From NCBI RefSeq assembly GCF_000613345.1, contig NZ_BAIS01000004.1, positions 32,648 through 96,647 of the forward strand: DNA of 64,000 nt, given 5' to 3'. Below, piece by piece: positions 1-9,218 of this stretch. The stretch comes from Prevotella disiens JCM 6334 = ATCC 29426. Its GTDB lineage: Bacteria; Bacteroidota; Bacteroidia; Bacteroidales; Bacteroidaceae. A model generated the notes under the pieces. That model did no database searches. It was not told the DNA's origin and saw only the letters and a program-made list of their open reading frames with translations. The stretch's first letter is position 1; each line of letters begins with the position of its first letter. A program made the translations under genes and the position numbers.

Positions 1-78
1 CACTAAAATGATACTCACGGCACGCAGAAAATCCATGATTTTCGCCAATGCCCTCAAATCGTCTTCTTGTTGTGACAT
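1..78 (-). CDS. mobC: MobC/TraG-type coupling protein, N-terminal fragment (runs off window)
   Basis: The minus strand reads MSQQEDDLRALAKIMDFLRA followed by a hydrophobic start (VSIILV), then leaves the window. This matches my memory of the N-terminus of the VirD4-like type IV coupling ATPase (MobC) of CTnDOT-family elements. That protein links the relaxase-DNA complex to the transfer channel at the inner membrane. It lies 30 bases downstream of mobB on the same strand, as in other members. Only 26 codons are present, so no Walker motif can be seen and the call rests on the N-terminus and gene order. Confidence 0.6.
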   Translation of the reverse strand, partial: MSQQEDDLRALAKIMDFLRAVSIILV

Positions 79-108
79 ATATTGATTTTTTAATTGTTGA
101 TACTCTGA

Positions 109-1356
109 TTACATACCCAAGCCCTTGCGTTTTTTCTTCTTTTTGCGCTTCATCGCCCGGATGAAAGCCTCTTCCTCGGCATCTACCGCCGGACCTTCGG
201 GAGTGAGCAAGCCCATACCGCCCGATATATCTTCACTGTCGTAGGCGGTCTGCCCGTGTGCCTTGTCCGCAGCATCCACAGGGATGGATAGCGGTATCGG
301 CGGTTGTCCGGCGTATGGCAGGGTGAAGTGTTCCTGCAAGGCATTCGCCGAAAGCTCCTTACCCATGCGCGAACCGTTCAGCACGCATCCCGTGCGGTGG
401 TCGATGAAGGTAGCCCCATAGATGCGCCCTTCCTCTGTGTAGCGCAGTACGGTGTCGATGCCCTTCTCTTTGAGTTGGGATACAAATTTGTCCTTGTCAT
501 AAGTGCCTTGCAGCACGGAAAGGACGGTGCGTTTCGTCATGTCTGCCAGTTTCCTATCCTTGATTTCCGATTTGGAACGGACAAACTTCTTCTGTACGGC
601 TTCATAGCCTGCGGACTTCCCGAAAAGCGAGGATTTGAACGGGTTGCCCACCTTGTTACCCTTGTCGTCCGTGACGGAATAGACCAGCCCGTGATACTCC
701 CGTCCGCGCACGTTGCCCCTCGCTTCCTCCACCGTCATATTATATAAGGAAAGGAGCGCACGGTATTCGCCCATCGTCTGGAAACGGTACTGCCCATTCA
801 GAGCCTTCACGGTGTTGCCTACCTGCTTCTTCACATCACCTGCCGATGCGGCCACCTTGCGCAACGGATTATCCAATCTCTGATTTTTACGTTCTGCCGG
901 ATGCAATCCGTACTTCTGTTCCAGTTCCCTGCGGATACGGTCGCTGCGGCGGTAGAGAAAATCCCGGTTGAGCCTTTTCCCGTTCTCGTCCACGTTGACC
1001 GTCACGATGTGCAGGTGGTGGCGGTCGATGTCCTCGTGCTTGAATACAAGATAAGGCTGGTTTCCGAAACCGAGTTTTTCCAGATACTCGCGGGCGATAT
1101 TCTGCAACTCAATATCGGTCAGCACATCCTCCGGGTGCGGGTTGAGAGAGATATGCACCACCGGCTTCTCGATCTTCATCTGCGGTGGCAGGAAGGTGAG
1201 AAAACCCTCCATCGCCTTGCCTATGTCCACCGTTCCCGAACCGTCATTGTAGATGCGGTTGGTGGTGAGAAGCCGCCCCTGCGCCTCGTTAATCTTCTCC
1301 CCGTTGTAGGCAATCGCGCCGTACAACGAACTTCCTACACTGATTTTTGCGACCAT
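109..1356 (-). CDS. mobB: MobB relaxase of the conjugative transposon
   Basis: A 415-aa relaxase/mobilization nuclease. It nicks oriT and stays covalently attached to the transferred strand. The metal-binding HUH motif is HEDIDRHHLHIV at residues 107-118 (His107, His114, His116). The N-terminal MVAKISVGSSLYGAIAYN carries the conserved tyrosine region of this family. The C-terminus is a lysine-rich tail (MKRKKKKKRKG), probably DNA-binding. The start overlaps the end of mobA by 22 bases, so the two are translationally coupled. Length and order (mobA-mobB-mobC) fit CTnDOT-type elements. The function of the middle domain is not evident from sequence. Confidence 0.9.
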   Translation of the reverse strand: MVAKISVGSSLYGAIAYNGEKINEAQGRLLTTNRIYNDGSGTVDIGKAMEGFLTFLPPQMKIEKPVVHISLNPHPEDVLTDIELQNIAREYLEKLGFGNQPYLVFKHEDIDRHHLHIVTVNVDENGKRLNRDFLYRRSDRIRRELEQKYGLHPAERKNQRLDNPLRKVAASAGDVKKQVGNTVKALNGQYRFQTMGEYRALLSLYNMTVEEARGNVRGREYHGLVYSVTDDKGNKVGNPFKSSLFGKSAGYEAVQKKFVRSKSEIKDRKLADMTKRTVLSVLQGTYDKDKFVSQLKEKGIDTVLRYTEEGRIYGATFIDHRTGCVLNGSRMGKELSANALQEHFTLPYAGQPPIPLSIPVDAADKAHGQTAYDSEDISGGMGLLTPEGPAVDAEEEAFIRAMKRKKKKKRKGLGM

Positions 1357-1763
1357 TTTGCCTCCATTTCCCTTGAAAGTTCCACAATCCGGCGGCTCAG
1401 TTTCACGAGTTCGACGGTGTGTTGCTCTAATTTGTAGAGCAACGCCATCGCCTTTTTCTCTGAAAAATGCAGCCTCAGTTCCTTCACGACTTGGTTGTAA
1501 TTCGTACCCACGGCACGGAATTGTGCATGAAAATCCGACAGTTTGGTGTAATAGTCCACCAACGTCTTGTCCACCTTCAGCACCTTGAACGGTTGCCCGA
1601 AGAAGTGCGCTTTGAGGAAAACAGACCGTGCATAGACACCCGATTTTCCGAACATGGCGAGGAAACGGTTGTGTTCCTCCTCGTTGAAACGGACGGTGTA
1701 CCGGTACACCGCCGGATCAAGTTTGGGATTTCTCCCTGATTTGCTTTTCCTTTTCTCTTTCAT
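1335..1763 (-). CDS. mobA: MobA mobilization accessory protein
   Basis: A 142-aa basic protein of the plasmid-mobilization relaxosome family, probably ribbon-helix-helix. It helps the relaxase recognise oriT. The N-terminus is lysine/arginine-rich (MKEKRKSKSGRNPK). The body contains the conserved YTVRFNEEEHNRFLAMFGKSG segment and a helical C-terminal half (VVKELRLHFSEKKAMALLYKLEQ). It is the first gene of the minus-strand mob operon, transcribed away from the oriT-like region on its right, and it overlaps mobB. The assignment is by family resemblance and position. Confidence 0.85.
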   Translation of the reverse strand: MKEKRKSKSGRNPKLDPAVYRYTVRFNEEEHNRFLAMFGKSGVYARSVFLKAHFFGQPFKVLKVDKTLVDYYTKLSDFHAQFRAVGTNYNQVVKELRLHFSEKKAMALLYKLEQHTVELVKLSRRIVELSREMEAKWSQKSV

Positions 1764-2443
1764 ATTACTTTGGATTTAGCGGATTGACGGCATAAGCCGC
1801 CGCTTCGGATTACAGCACCGCAGTTCTGAAAGGCTTCCCGACTTCGGAGGGAAAGCCCGCCCCCTGCAAGGGCAAGTGCTTTTCGTGGCTGCTCAAAATA
1901 TTTTGAGCGGCTGAAAAGACATCTTGCTATGTTCAGGTGAACATAAAAATCCGTCAGGGGACGGATTGGGAAGATACCTTTCAGGACTCCGGCTGCGCCA
2001 CCATCGGCGAACCCTGCTGTCCGGGGGCAAAGTTACGCCCTTAAAGCGGTATCGGACAGATGCTTGACCCGGTCAATGACTGCCAACCGGCGCAACGTGC
2101 TGCCACTTGCTTGGGAAGTGATACAAGTTTCAAAATATCATTGTTTATTTGCAGCATGATTCGGATGAAGGACTGAAAGCACACCCCTTCAATCGGATGT
2201 TCGGACAGCAATCCGGGCATCTGTCCAAACGGTCGGAAGCGGGTGTGAACGGACAACCGGATTTCCATTCCCGTATTCATGCGTATGAACCAAGGCTTGG
2301 ACGGTGGATATGCAATCGGATGTCCGCAGGCTTGGACGGATTGGTGAACAGGTAAATGAACGGACGGTAAAGCGTGCGTGCGTATGAATGGCAATACGCT
2401 GCCGTGACCGGACAGATGTGTAACTTAATAAATTATCAAACAA
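1764..2443. other. oriT-like divergent intergenic region between mob and tra operons
   Basis: These 680 bases separate the leftward mob operon from the rightward tra operon. No convincing gene is present; the ORFs here lack family resemblance and run through repeated motifs. From about 2,185 to 2,370 there are recurring short words: CAATCGGATGTYCG twice (near 2,190 and 2,310), and GGACGG and TGAACGGAC several times. These could be binding sites for the relaxosome or for the adjacent ParA-like TraA. Position next to mobA is the usual place for oriT in this family. The nick site cannot be pinpointed by eye. Confidence 0.45.
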
Positions 2444-3199
2444 ATGAAAGAGACAACTTATGTGGCAATCTCCACGCAGAAAGGAGGGGCCGGAAAGACA
2501 ACCCTGACAGTGCTTGTGGCAAGCTACCTGCACTATGTGAAAGGCTACAACGTGGCCGTGGTGGACTGCGACTTTCCGCAGTACAGTATTCATGACATGC
2601 GCAAGCGTGACCTGAAAGCCGTCATGGAGGACGGGCATTACAAAGTGATGGCGTATGAGCAGCTCAAGCGGCTGAAGAAAAACCCGTACACAATCAGATG
2701 CAGCCGCGCGGAGGATGCGATAAGAACCGCCGAAAATCTGACGGAGGCACAGCCCGACCTTGATTTCGTGTTCTTCGACCTGCCGGGTACTATCAACAAT
2801 GCCGATGTGGTACAGACTATCGCCAAGATGGACTACATCTTCACACCCATCATCGCAGACAGGGTGGTGATGGAAAGTTCCATCAAGTTCGCCACAGTCA
2901 TTAACGAACAGATGATAAGCACGGGAAAATCCGGCATCAAAGGAATCTACCTTGTGTGGAACATGGTGGACGGACGCGAGAAGACGGAACTATACAAGGC
3001 ATACGACAAGGTATGCGCCGAGTTCGCCCTGCCTATCCTCGAAACATTCCTGCCGGACAGCAAGCGTTTCCGCAAGGAAACAGCGGCGGAGCGCAAGGCG
3101 GTGTTCCGTTCCACGGCGTTCCCTGCGGACAAGACACTGGTACGCGGCAGCAACCTTGACCGCCTTGTGGATGAAATTCTCGGTATCATCAAAAATTGA
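2444..3199 (+). CDS. traA: TraA, ParA-family ATPase of conjugative transposon
   Basis: A 251-aa ParA/MinD-type P-loop ATPase. The deviant Walker A motif is KGGAGKTT at residues 13-20, followed by the switch-like VVDCDFPQYS. FVFFDLPGT matches the Walker B/switch II position. It is the first gene of the tra operon; such proteins are thought to position or partition element DNA, and the exact role in CTnDOT relatives is not settled. The 3' end overlaps the start of the next gene by 4 bases, so they are coupled. The start was chosen because MKETTYVAISTQKGG places the P-loop at the usual distance. Confidence 0.85.
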   Translation: MKETTYVAISTQKGGAGKTTLTVLVASYLHYVKGYNVAVVDCDFPQYSIHDMRKRDLKAVMEDGHYKVMAYEQLKRLKKNPYTIRCSRAEDAIRTAENLTEAQPDLDFVFFDLPGTINNADVVQTIAKMDYIFTPIIADRVVMESSIKFATVINEQMISTGKSGIKGIYLVWNMVDGREKTELYKAYDKVCAEFALPILETFLPDSKRFRKETAAERKAVFRSTAFPADKTLVRGSNLDRLVDEILGIIKN

Positions 3200-3654
3200 G
3201 TGTCATGGCAAAGAAAGCAAGAATCGAGGACATCGACAGTGATGCCATAATCAACTCGTTCCGTATGGACGATGCAAGCATACCGCCGGAAGCAAGAAGC
3301 ACGGACGGCAATGTATCGGATCTACCACCGAAGGAAGAACCGCAGTCGGCCGGACCCCAACCTGCATCACGTCCCAAAGAAGAAACGGAACGCAGGCGCA
3401 GGAACGGCAAGCCGGAGAAGACGGATTACGATTCCATGTTCGTGCGGGAGTCCAATGTCACGGCAAGGCTCGGAAAACAGGTGTACATCCGAAAGGAGTA
3501 CCACGACCGCATACTGAAAATGCTACATATCATCGGAGGTAACGAGGTGACTATCGCCGGTTTTCTTGACAACGTGCTGACCTACCATTTCACACAGTTT
3601 CAAGACGAGATAGCGGAATCCTTCAAGCGACACATGGAGTCATACAATTTATAA
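3196..3654 (+). CDS. traB: TraB, DUF3408 protein
   Basis: A 152-aa protein of the DUF3408 family found only in Bacteroidetes conjugative elements. The first 75 residues are low-complexity and polar. The conserved part is the C-terminal half (VYIRKEYHDRILKMLHIIGG, then TIAGFLDNVLTYHFTQF), which resembles a ribbon-helix-helix DNA-binding domain. It overlaps traA by 4 bases. Together with the ParA-like ATPase it may act as the ParB-like or DNA-binding partner; that is inference. The following gene has the same domain. Confidence 0.8.
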   Translation: MSVMAKKARIEDIDSDAIINSFRMDDASIPPEARSTDGNVSDLPPKEEPQSAGPQPASRPKEETERRRRNGKPEKTDYDSMFVRESNVTARLGKQVYIRKEYHDRILKMLHIIGGNEVTIAGFLDNVLTYHFTQFQDEIAESFKRHMESYNL

Positions 3655-3674
3655 ACATTTTAATCAATAACAAC

Positions 3675-4034
3675 ATGAGAAGAAAGATGAATGACAGTCA
3701 GGCGGACAGCCTGCAAACAAGAAAGAGTGAGAGAAACGTTGCCCGTGCAGCGAAGTGTGCAACCGACAAAGGTCTGGGAAAGACCTGTGATGTTCCCGGA
3801 AAGGGAAAGGGCAGCAAGCCTATTGCGGCTTTCCTGCAATCGTCGGAAATCAAAACACGACAGTGCATATACATCTCCCGTGAAGTCCATGAGAAAGTCG
3901 CTATTGTCGCCAACCGATTGGGAAACGGATTGAGCATCGGCAAGTTCGTGGACAATGTTCTCCGTGACCATTTCAGACAATACGGTGAGAAGTACATGGA
4001 ACAGATTGAAAACGCCAAAAAAGTGAGATTATGA
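3675..4034 (+). CDS. traC: TraC, second DUF3408 protein
   Basis: A 119-aa paralogue of the preceding protein. The C-terminal motif CIYISREVHEKVAIVANRLGN followed by SIGKFVDNVLRDHFRQYGE aligns with the same region of TraB. The N-terminal 50 residues are basic and probably disordered. It overlaps the next gene by 4 bases (ATGA). A tandem pair of DUF3408 proteins next to ParA is the usual arrangement in this element family, perhaps allowing heterodimer formation on DNA. No biochemical role can be inferred beyond probable DNA binding. Confidence 0.75.
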   Translation: MRRKMNDSQADSLQTRKSERNVARAAKCATDKGLGKTCDVPGKGKGSKPIAAFLQSSEIKTRQCIYISREVHEKVAIVANRLGNGLSIGKFVDNVLRDHFRQYGEKYMEQIENAKKVRL

Positions 4035-4771
4035 CAAAAGTATTCTTGATTGTATCGGTTGCCTGCAACGTCTGGTTCCTGCTCATGTTATTGTCTGACA
4101 GAATAACGGAAACAAAATTCGTCCGGTTCCTCAAAGGGGCTGTCGGATTATGGCGGTCGTTGGGAACGAAGAGTGAAAAGCAAGATACCTTGCATAGTGA
4201 AGCCTCGGATGAAGATGCGGACATCATCGGTAAGAGCCGTTTCAGGATGGCTCCAACTCGGACAACCGCTGCCATATCGACGCAAGAAGCAGCCATTTCG
4301 GAAAAAGGCATTGAGCTGTCGGAAGAAGAGGCTACTTTTGACGACGGAAACACGGAAACCGCATCGCGCCCGACACAAGTCCCGGAGGATAAACTCGATG
4401 AAACCTTCACGAGCATATCGCCGGAGGAACTGGAATACGGAGAGGATGAGCCGGAGGATGATGAACCGGGCAAGGGACAGGCTTCGGGAAGTGCATTCGA
4501 GGACATCGACATGGCAGTACGAACAATAAAGAAGGACTCACCGTCCGAAGCGGAGATGCGACACGCTGGAAAAGTCATGACGGAGCTTGACGGGACGGAG
4601 CTTTATTCCAGAATAACGGAACGCTTGACCGACGAAGCAATGAGCGAGAGGCTTGCCAAAGCAATGGCAGTCTTTGTGGACACGGTAAACACTACCGTGG
4701 CACAAGCAAAAAGCAAAGTGTTCGTCGTGCCTGACAACATCGAGGAGTTCGACATCCGCAACTATGTATGA
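4031..4771 (+). CDS. traD: TraD, conjugative transposon protein of unknown function
   Basis: A 246-aa protein with one N-terminal hydrophobic segment (VFLIVSVACNVWFLLMLL) and a long acidic, low-complexity middle (residues about 55-150, rich in E and D). A conserved C-terminal block of about 70 residues follows (MRHAGKVMTELDGTELYSRI onwards). It is probably anchored in the inner membrane with the rest cytoplasmic. Order and position match TraD of CTnDOT-type operons. No catalytic motif is visible. Confidence 0.65.
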   Translation: MTKVFLIVSVACNVWFLLMLLSDRITETKFVRFLKGAVGLWRSLGTKSEKQDTLHSEASDEDADIIGKSRFRMAPTRTTAAISTQEAAISEKGIELSEEEATFDDGNTETASRPTQVPEDKLDETFTSISPEELEYGEDEPEDDEPGKGQASGSAFEDIDMAVRTIKKDSPSEAEMRHAGKVMTELDGTELYSRITERLTDEAMSERLAKAMAVFVDTVNTTVAQAKSKVFVVPDNIEEFDIRNYV

Positions 4772-4971
4772 CAACTGAAAAAGGAAAGAACATGAAGGAA
4801 TGACAATCAACCCACGCGGCGAGGAAGCGCAAGGCGCATCCGGTACGCAACGGACACACCCAAGTCCGTGGAAACAAAAGGGCGACCACTAAACCAAAGT
4901 AAAGTAAAAAAGTATCAACCGCCCGACAAAGGACCATCCACCCTTTCGACGGCAAAAAACAAGGACAGTTT

Positions 4972-5289
4972 ATGAACAAGAACATCGTAAGAAACAGAAA
5001 AACAATCCTCTCTGCGGCACTCATCATCGCCGCAACCGCCTCCGCCTTCGCGCAGGGAAACGGCATCGCGGGCATCAACGAAGCCACCTCTATGGTGAGT
5101 TCCTATTTCGACCCCGGCACGAAACTGATATACGCCATCGGCGCGGTCGTCGGGCTTATCGGGGGCGTGAAAGTGTACGGGAAATTTTCATCGGGCGACC
5201 CCGACACCTCAAAAACAGCCGCAAGCTGGTTCGGCGCGTGCATCTTCCTGATTGTAGCCGCCACCATCCTGCGCTCATTCTTCCTCTAA
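4972..5289 (+). CDS. traE: TraE, VirB2-like DUF4134 pilin-type protein
   Basis: A 105-aa protein of the DUF4134 family. It has a cleavable signal peptide (LSAALIIAATASAFA, cleavage before QGN), then two hydrophobic helices (LIYAIGAVVGLIGGVKVYG and the C-terminal ASWFGACIFLIVAATILRSF). This is the layout of a VirB2-type pilin, which would polymerise into the transfer channel or pilus. It is followed 12 bases later by traF. The preceding 200 bases (4,772-4,971) contain no convincing gene. Confidence 0.85.
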   Translation: MNKNIVRNRKTILSAALIIAATASAFAQGNGIAGINEATSMVSSYFDPGTKLIYAIGAVVGLIGGVKVYGKFSSGDPDTSKTAASWFGACIFLIVAATILRSFFL

Positions 5290-5300
5290 TATAATAATGT

Positions 5301-5633
5301 ATGGCTGAATACCCGGTAAACAAGGGTATCGGTCGTCCGGTAGAGTTCAAGGGCTTGAAGGCTCAGTACCTCTTCATCTTCTGCGGAGGTCTGCTGGCTC
5401 TCTTCGTCCTGTTCGTCATCCTCTACATGGTCGGCATCGACCAGTGGATATGTATCGGCTTCGGCGCGGCATCGTCCTCCCTCCTTGTATGGCAGACCTT
5501 CGCGCTGAACGCCCGGTACGGCGAACACGGGCTGATGAAAATGGGAGCGGCACGGAGCCACCCCCGATACCTGATTAACCGGCGGCGGATACCCCGTCTG
5601 TTCAAACGACAACGAAAGGAAGAAAGACAATGA
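5301..5633 (+). CDS. traF: TraF, VirB3-like DUF4133 inner-membrane protein
   Basis: A 110-aa DUF4133 protein. The N-terminal signature NKGIGRPVEFKGLKAQYLF is followed by two adjacent membrane segments (FIFCGGLLALFVLFVILYMV and ICIGFGAASSSLLVWQTFAL) and a basic C-terminal tail (RRRIPRLFKRQRKEERQ). It is a VirB3-like component that pairs with the VirB4-like ATPase encoded next. It overlaps traG by 4 bases, so the two are co-translated, matching the frequent VirB3-VirB4 coupling. Confidence 0.85.
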   Translation: MAEYPVNKGIGRPVEFKGLKAQYLFIFCGGLLALFVLFVILYMVGIDQWICIGFGAASSSLLVWQTFALNARYGEHGLMKMGAARSHPRYLINRRRIPRLFKRQRKEERQ

Positions 5634-8145
5634 GGAATACATCGAAAATGACAACACTGGAAAACAAGTTCCCGCTTTTAGCGGTGGAGCATGGCTGCAT
5701 CATCTCAAAGGACGCCGACATCACGGTGGCTTTCGAGGTGGAGCTGCCGGAACTTTACACCGTGACGGGCGCGGAGTACGAGGCGATACACGGCTGCTGG
5801 TGCAAGGCAATCAAGGTGCTGCCGGACTACTCCGTCGTCCACAAACAGGACTGGTTCATCAAGGAACGCTACAAGCCGGAACTTCAGAAGGACGACATGA
5901 GTTTCCTCTCACGCAGCTTCGAGCGACACTTCAACGAGCGTCCGTACCTGAAACACACCTGCTATCTCTACCTGACCAAGACGACAAAGGAGCGTAACCG
6001 GATGCAGAGCAACTTCAGCACGCTGTGCCGGGGACATATCATCCCGAAGGAGCTGGACAAGGAAACCACGACCAAGTTCTTGGAAGCCTGCGAACAGTTC
6101 GAGCGCATCATGAACGACAGCGGGCTTGTCAGGCTGCGCCGCCTATCCACCGATGAGATTGTGGGTACTGAGGGAAAAACGGGATTGATTGAACGCTACT
6201 TCTCGCTCATGCCGGAGGGGAATACCACCTTACAAGATATTGAGCTTTCGGCAAGGGAGATGCGCATCGGCGACAACCGACTGTGCCTGCACACCCTCTC
6301 CGACGCGGAAGACCTGCCGGGCAAGGTGGCAACCGACACCCGTTACGAGAAGCTCTCCACCGACCGGAGCGACTGCCGCCTCTCCTTCGCCTCCCCCGTG
6401 GGGTTGCTGCTCTCCTGCAACCATATCTACAACCAGTATGTGCTGATAGACAACAGCGAGGAAGCCTTGCAGAAGTTCGAGAAATCCGCCCGCAATATGC
6501 AGTCGCTCTCACGGTATAGCCGGAGCAACAGTATCAACCGCGAGTGGATAGACCAATACCTGAACGAAGCCCATTCCTACGGGCTGACCTCGGTACGGGC
6601 GCATTTCAACGTCATGGTGTGGAGCGACGACGCGGAGGAGCTGAAGCATATAAGGAACGATGTGGGCAGCCAGCTGGCAAGCATGGAGTGCGTGCCGCGC
6701 CACAACACCATCGACTGCCCGACGCTCTACTGGGCGGCGATACCCGGCAACGCGGCGGACTTTCCGGCGGAAGAGAGTTTCCATACCTTCATCGAGCAGG
6801 CGGTGTGCCTGTTCACGGAGGAAACCAATTACCGCTCTTCGCTCTCGCCCTTCGGCATCAAGATGGTGGACAGGCTCACGGGAAAACCGCTGCACCTCGA
6901 CATCAGCGACCTGCCCATGAAGCGGGGCATCACCACGAACCGCAACAAGTTCGTGCTGGGTCCTTCGGGCAGCGGCAAGTCGTTCTTCATGAACCACCTC
7001 GTGAGGCAATACTACGAACAAGGTACGCACGTCGTGCTGGTGGACACGGGAAACTCTTATCAGGGCTTGTGCGGCATGATCCGGCGCAAGACAGGCGGAG
7101 CGGACGGCGTGTACTTCACCTACACGGAGGAAAAGCCATATCGTTCAACCCGTTCTACACCGATGATTATGTCTTCGACGTGGAGAAGAAGGACAGCATC
7201 AAGACCCTGCTGCTGACGCTCTGGAAGTCGGAGGACGACAAGGTGACGAAGACGGAGAGCGGCGAACTGGGCAGTGCCGTGAGTGCCTACATCGAGCGCA
7301 TCAAGGCAGACCGGAGCATCGTGCCGTCTTTCAACACCTTCTACGAGTATATGCGCGACGACTACCGCAAGGAGCTGGCTGAACGTGACATCAAGGTGGA
7401 GAAGTCCGACTTCAACATCGACAACATGCTCACCACCATGCGGCAGTATTACCGGGGCGGGCGTTACGACTTCCTGCTCAACTCCACGGAGAACATCGAC
7501 CTGCTCAACAAGCGGTTCATTGTCTTCGAAATTGACAGCATAAAGGAAAACCGCGAGCTTTTTCCGGTCGTGACGATCATCATCATGGAAGCCTTCATCA
7601 ACAAGATGCGACGGCTGAAAGGGGTGCGGAAACAGCTTATCGTGGAAGAGGCTTGGAAGGCTCTTTCTTCGGCGAACATGGCTGAATACCTGCGCTATAT
7701 GTACAAGACGGTCAGAAAATATTACGGCGAGGCAATCGTGGTAACGCAGGAGGTGGACGACATCATTTCCTCTCCCGTGGTCAAGGAGAGCATCATCAAC
7801 AACTCCGACTGCAAGATACTTCTCGACCAGCGCAAGTATATGAACAAGTTTGACCAGATACAGGCGTTGCTCGGACTGACGGAAAAGGAGAAGGGGCAGA
7901 TACTCTCCATCAACATGGCGAACAACCCTTCACGGCTCTACAAGGAGGTGTGGATAGGCTTGGGCGGCACGCAGTCGGCGGTCTATGCTACGGAGGTCAG
8001 TGCCGAAGAGTATCTGGCGTACACCACCGAGGAAACGGAGAAAGTGGAGGTTTACCGTCTGGCGGAGAAGCTGGGCGGCGACATCGAAGCCGCCATCCGG
8101 CAACTTGCCGAAAAGCGGAGAAACAAGGAAACAACCAACAATTAA
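5630..8145 (+). CDS. traG: TraG, VirB4-like conjugation ATPase (reading frame broken near 7,136)
   Basis: This is the large motor ATPase of the type IV secretion system, about 838 aa if the frame is repaired. The first part (5,630 to about 7,135) carries the Walker A motif GPSGSGKS at residues 444-451. The second part continues in another frame with SFNPFYTDDYVFDVEKKDS and the Walker B-like KQLIVEEAW. A single missing base in the run AAAAGCCATATC around 7,134-7,138 explains the break: adding one base after GCC restores EEKP-ISFNPF. Because essential rpsB in this sequence has the same kind of one-base loss, a sequence error is the likeliest cause, not inactivation. traF overlaps its start. Confidence 0.85.
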
Positions 8146-8173
8146 AAATGAATTTATCAACGAAAAAAGAAAA

Positions 8174-8560
8174 ATGCGTATGAATTTACCAAAAGTGAAA
8201 ATGCTGCAAGTCAGCAAGTGCCTGATCGGATTGGCGGTCATGATGCTGCAATCCTGCGACGTGGCCGACAACCGCCGTGACATGCTGTGCGGGAACTGGG
8301 AGAGCGTGGAGGGGAAGCCCGACGTGCTTATCTACAAGGAGGGCGAAGCCTACAAGGTGACGGTGTTCCGCCGGAGCGGTCTGCGCCGCAAACTCAAGCC
8401 GGAAACCTATCTCTTGCAGGAGGAGAACGGCAACCTGTTCATGAACACCGGCTTCCGCATCGACGTGTCCTACAACGAGGCAACGGACGTGCTGACCTTC
8501 TCGCCAAACGGTGACTATGTGCGGGTGAAGCCGCAGCCGGAGAACCAGACAGAAGAATAA
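8174..8560 (+). CDS. traH: TraH, DUF3876 lipoprotein
   Basis: A 128-aa protein of the DUF3876 family. The ATG at 8,174 gives a lipoprotein signal: basic start, hydrophobic core and lipobox LQSC with Cys at residue 29. The mature part begins DVADNRRDMLCGNWESVEG and looks like a small beta-rich lipocalin-type fold. It probably sits in the envelope as part of the transfer apparatus. A longer reading frame upstream overlaps traG and is not needed. Position between traG and traI corresponds to TraH of CTnDOT relatives. Confidence 0.75.
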   Translation: MRMNLPKVKMLQVSKCLIGLAVMMLQSCDVADNRRDMLCGNWESVEGKPDVLIYKEGEAYKVTVFRRSGLRRKLKPETYLLQEENGNLFMNTGFRIDVSYNEATDVLTFSPNGDYVRVKPQPENQTEE

Positions 8561-8584
8561 CAACCGCTAAAATCCAAAGTAAAC

Positions 8585-9214
8585 ATGAGAACAAGAATAA
8601 CAATGATTGTCTGCCTGTGCCTGCTTCTCGCGGGCCGGGCAAGCGCACAGTGGGCGGTGATAGACCCGTCCAACATCGCCCAGAGCATCGTGAACACCTC
8701 CAAGAACGTGGTGCATACCTCGACCACCGCCCAGAACATGGTGAAGAATTTTCAGGAAACCGTGAAAATCTACGAGCAGGGAAAGAAGTATTACGACGCG
8801 CTGAAATCAGTGAACAACCTTGTCCGGGATGCCCGCAAGGTGCAACAGACCATCCTGATGGTGGGCGACATCACCGACATCTATGTGACCAACTTCCAGC
8901 GGATGATGCGTGACGACAACTTCACCGTGGAGGAACTGGGAGCCATCGCCTTCGGCTACACGAAGCTGCTGGAAGAGAGCAATGATGTACTGACCGAACT
9001 GAAAAACGTGGTGAACATCACCACGCTCTCCATGACCGACAAGGAGCGCATGGACGTGGTGGAACGCTGCCATTCCAAAATGAAGCGTTACCGCAACCTC
9101 GTGAGCTACTACACCAACAAGAACATATCGGTGTCCTATCTCCGCGCTAAAAAGAAGAACGACCTCGACCGCATCATGGGGCTGTACGGGAACATGAACG
9201 AAAGATACTGGTAA
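8585..9214 (+). CDS. traI: TraI, DUF4141 periplasmic conjugation protein
   Basis: A 209-aa DUF4141 protein with a clear signal peptide (MRTRITMIVCLCLLLAGRASAQ). The mature part is long, helical and probably coiled-coil (NMVKNFQETVKIYEQGKKYY). It resembles VirB5/TrwJ-like periplasmic components in size and topology, though that equivalence is inference. The gene is preceded by 24 bases and followed by 4 bases before traJ. Confidence 0.8.
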   Translation: MRTRITMIVCLCLLLAGRASAQWAVIDPSNIAQSIVNTSKNVVHTSTTAQNMVKNFQETVKIYEQGKKYYDALKSVNNLVRDARKVQQTILMVGDITDIYVTNFQRMMRDDNFTVEELGAIAFGYTKLLEESNDVLTELKNVVNITTLSMTDKERMDVVERCHSKMKRYRNLVSYYTNKNISVSYLRAKKKNDLDRIMGLYGNMNERYW

Positions 9215-9218
9215 GACT

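Noticed and set aside
7125..7145. Programmed -1 frameshift in traG at GGAAAAG
   Set aside because: A re-read of one base would also join the halves, but the same one-base loss occurs in rpsB and rplM at sites that are not slippery, and traG homologues are continuous as far as I know. An error or mutation is simpler.
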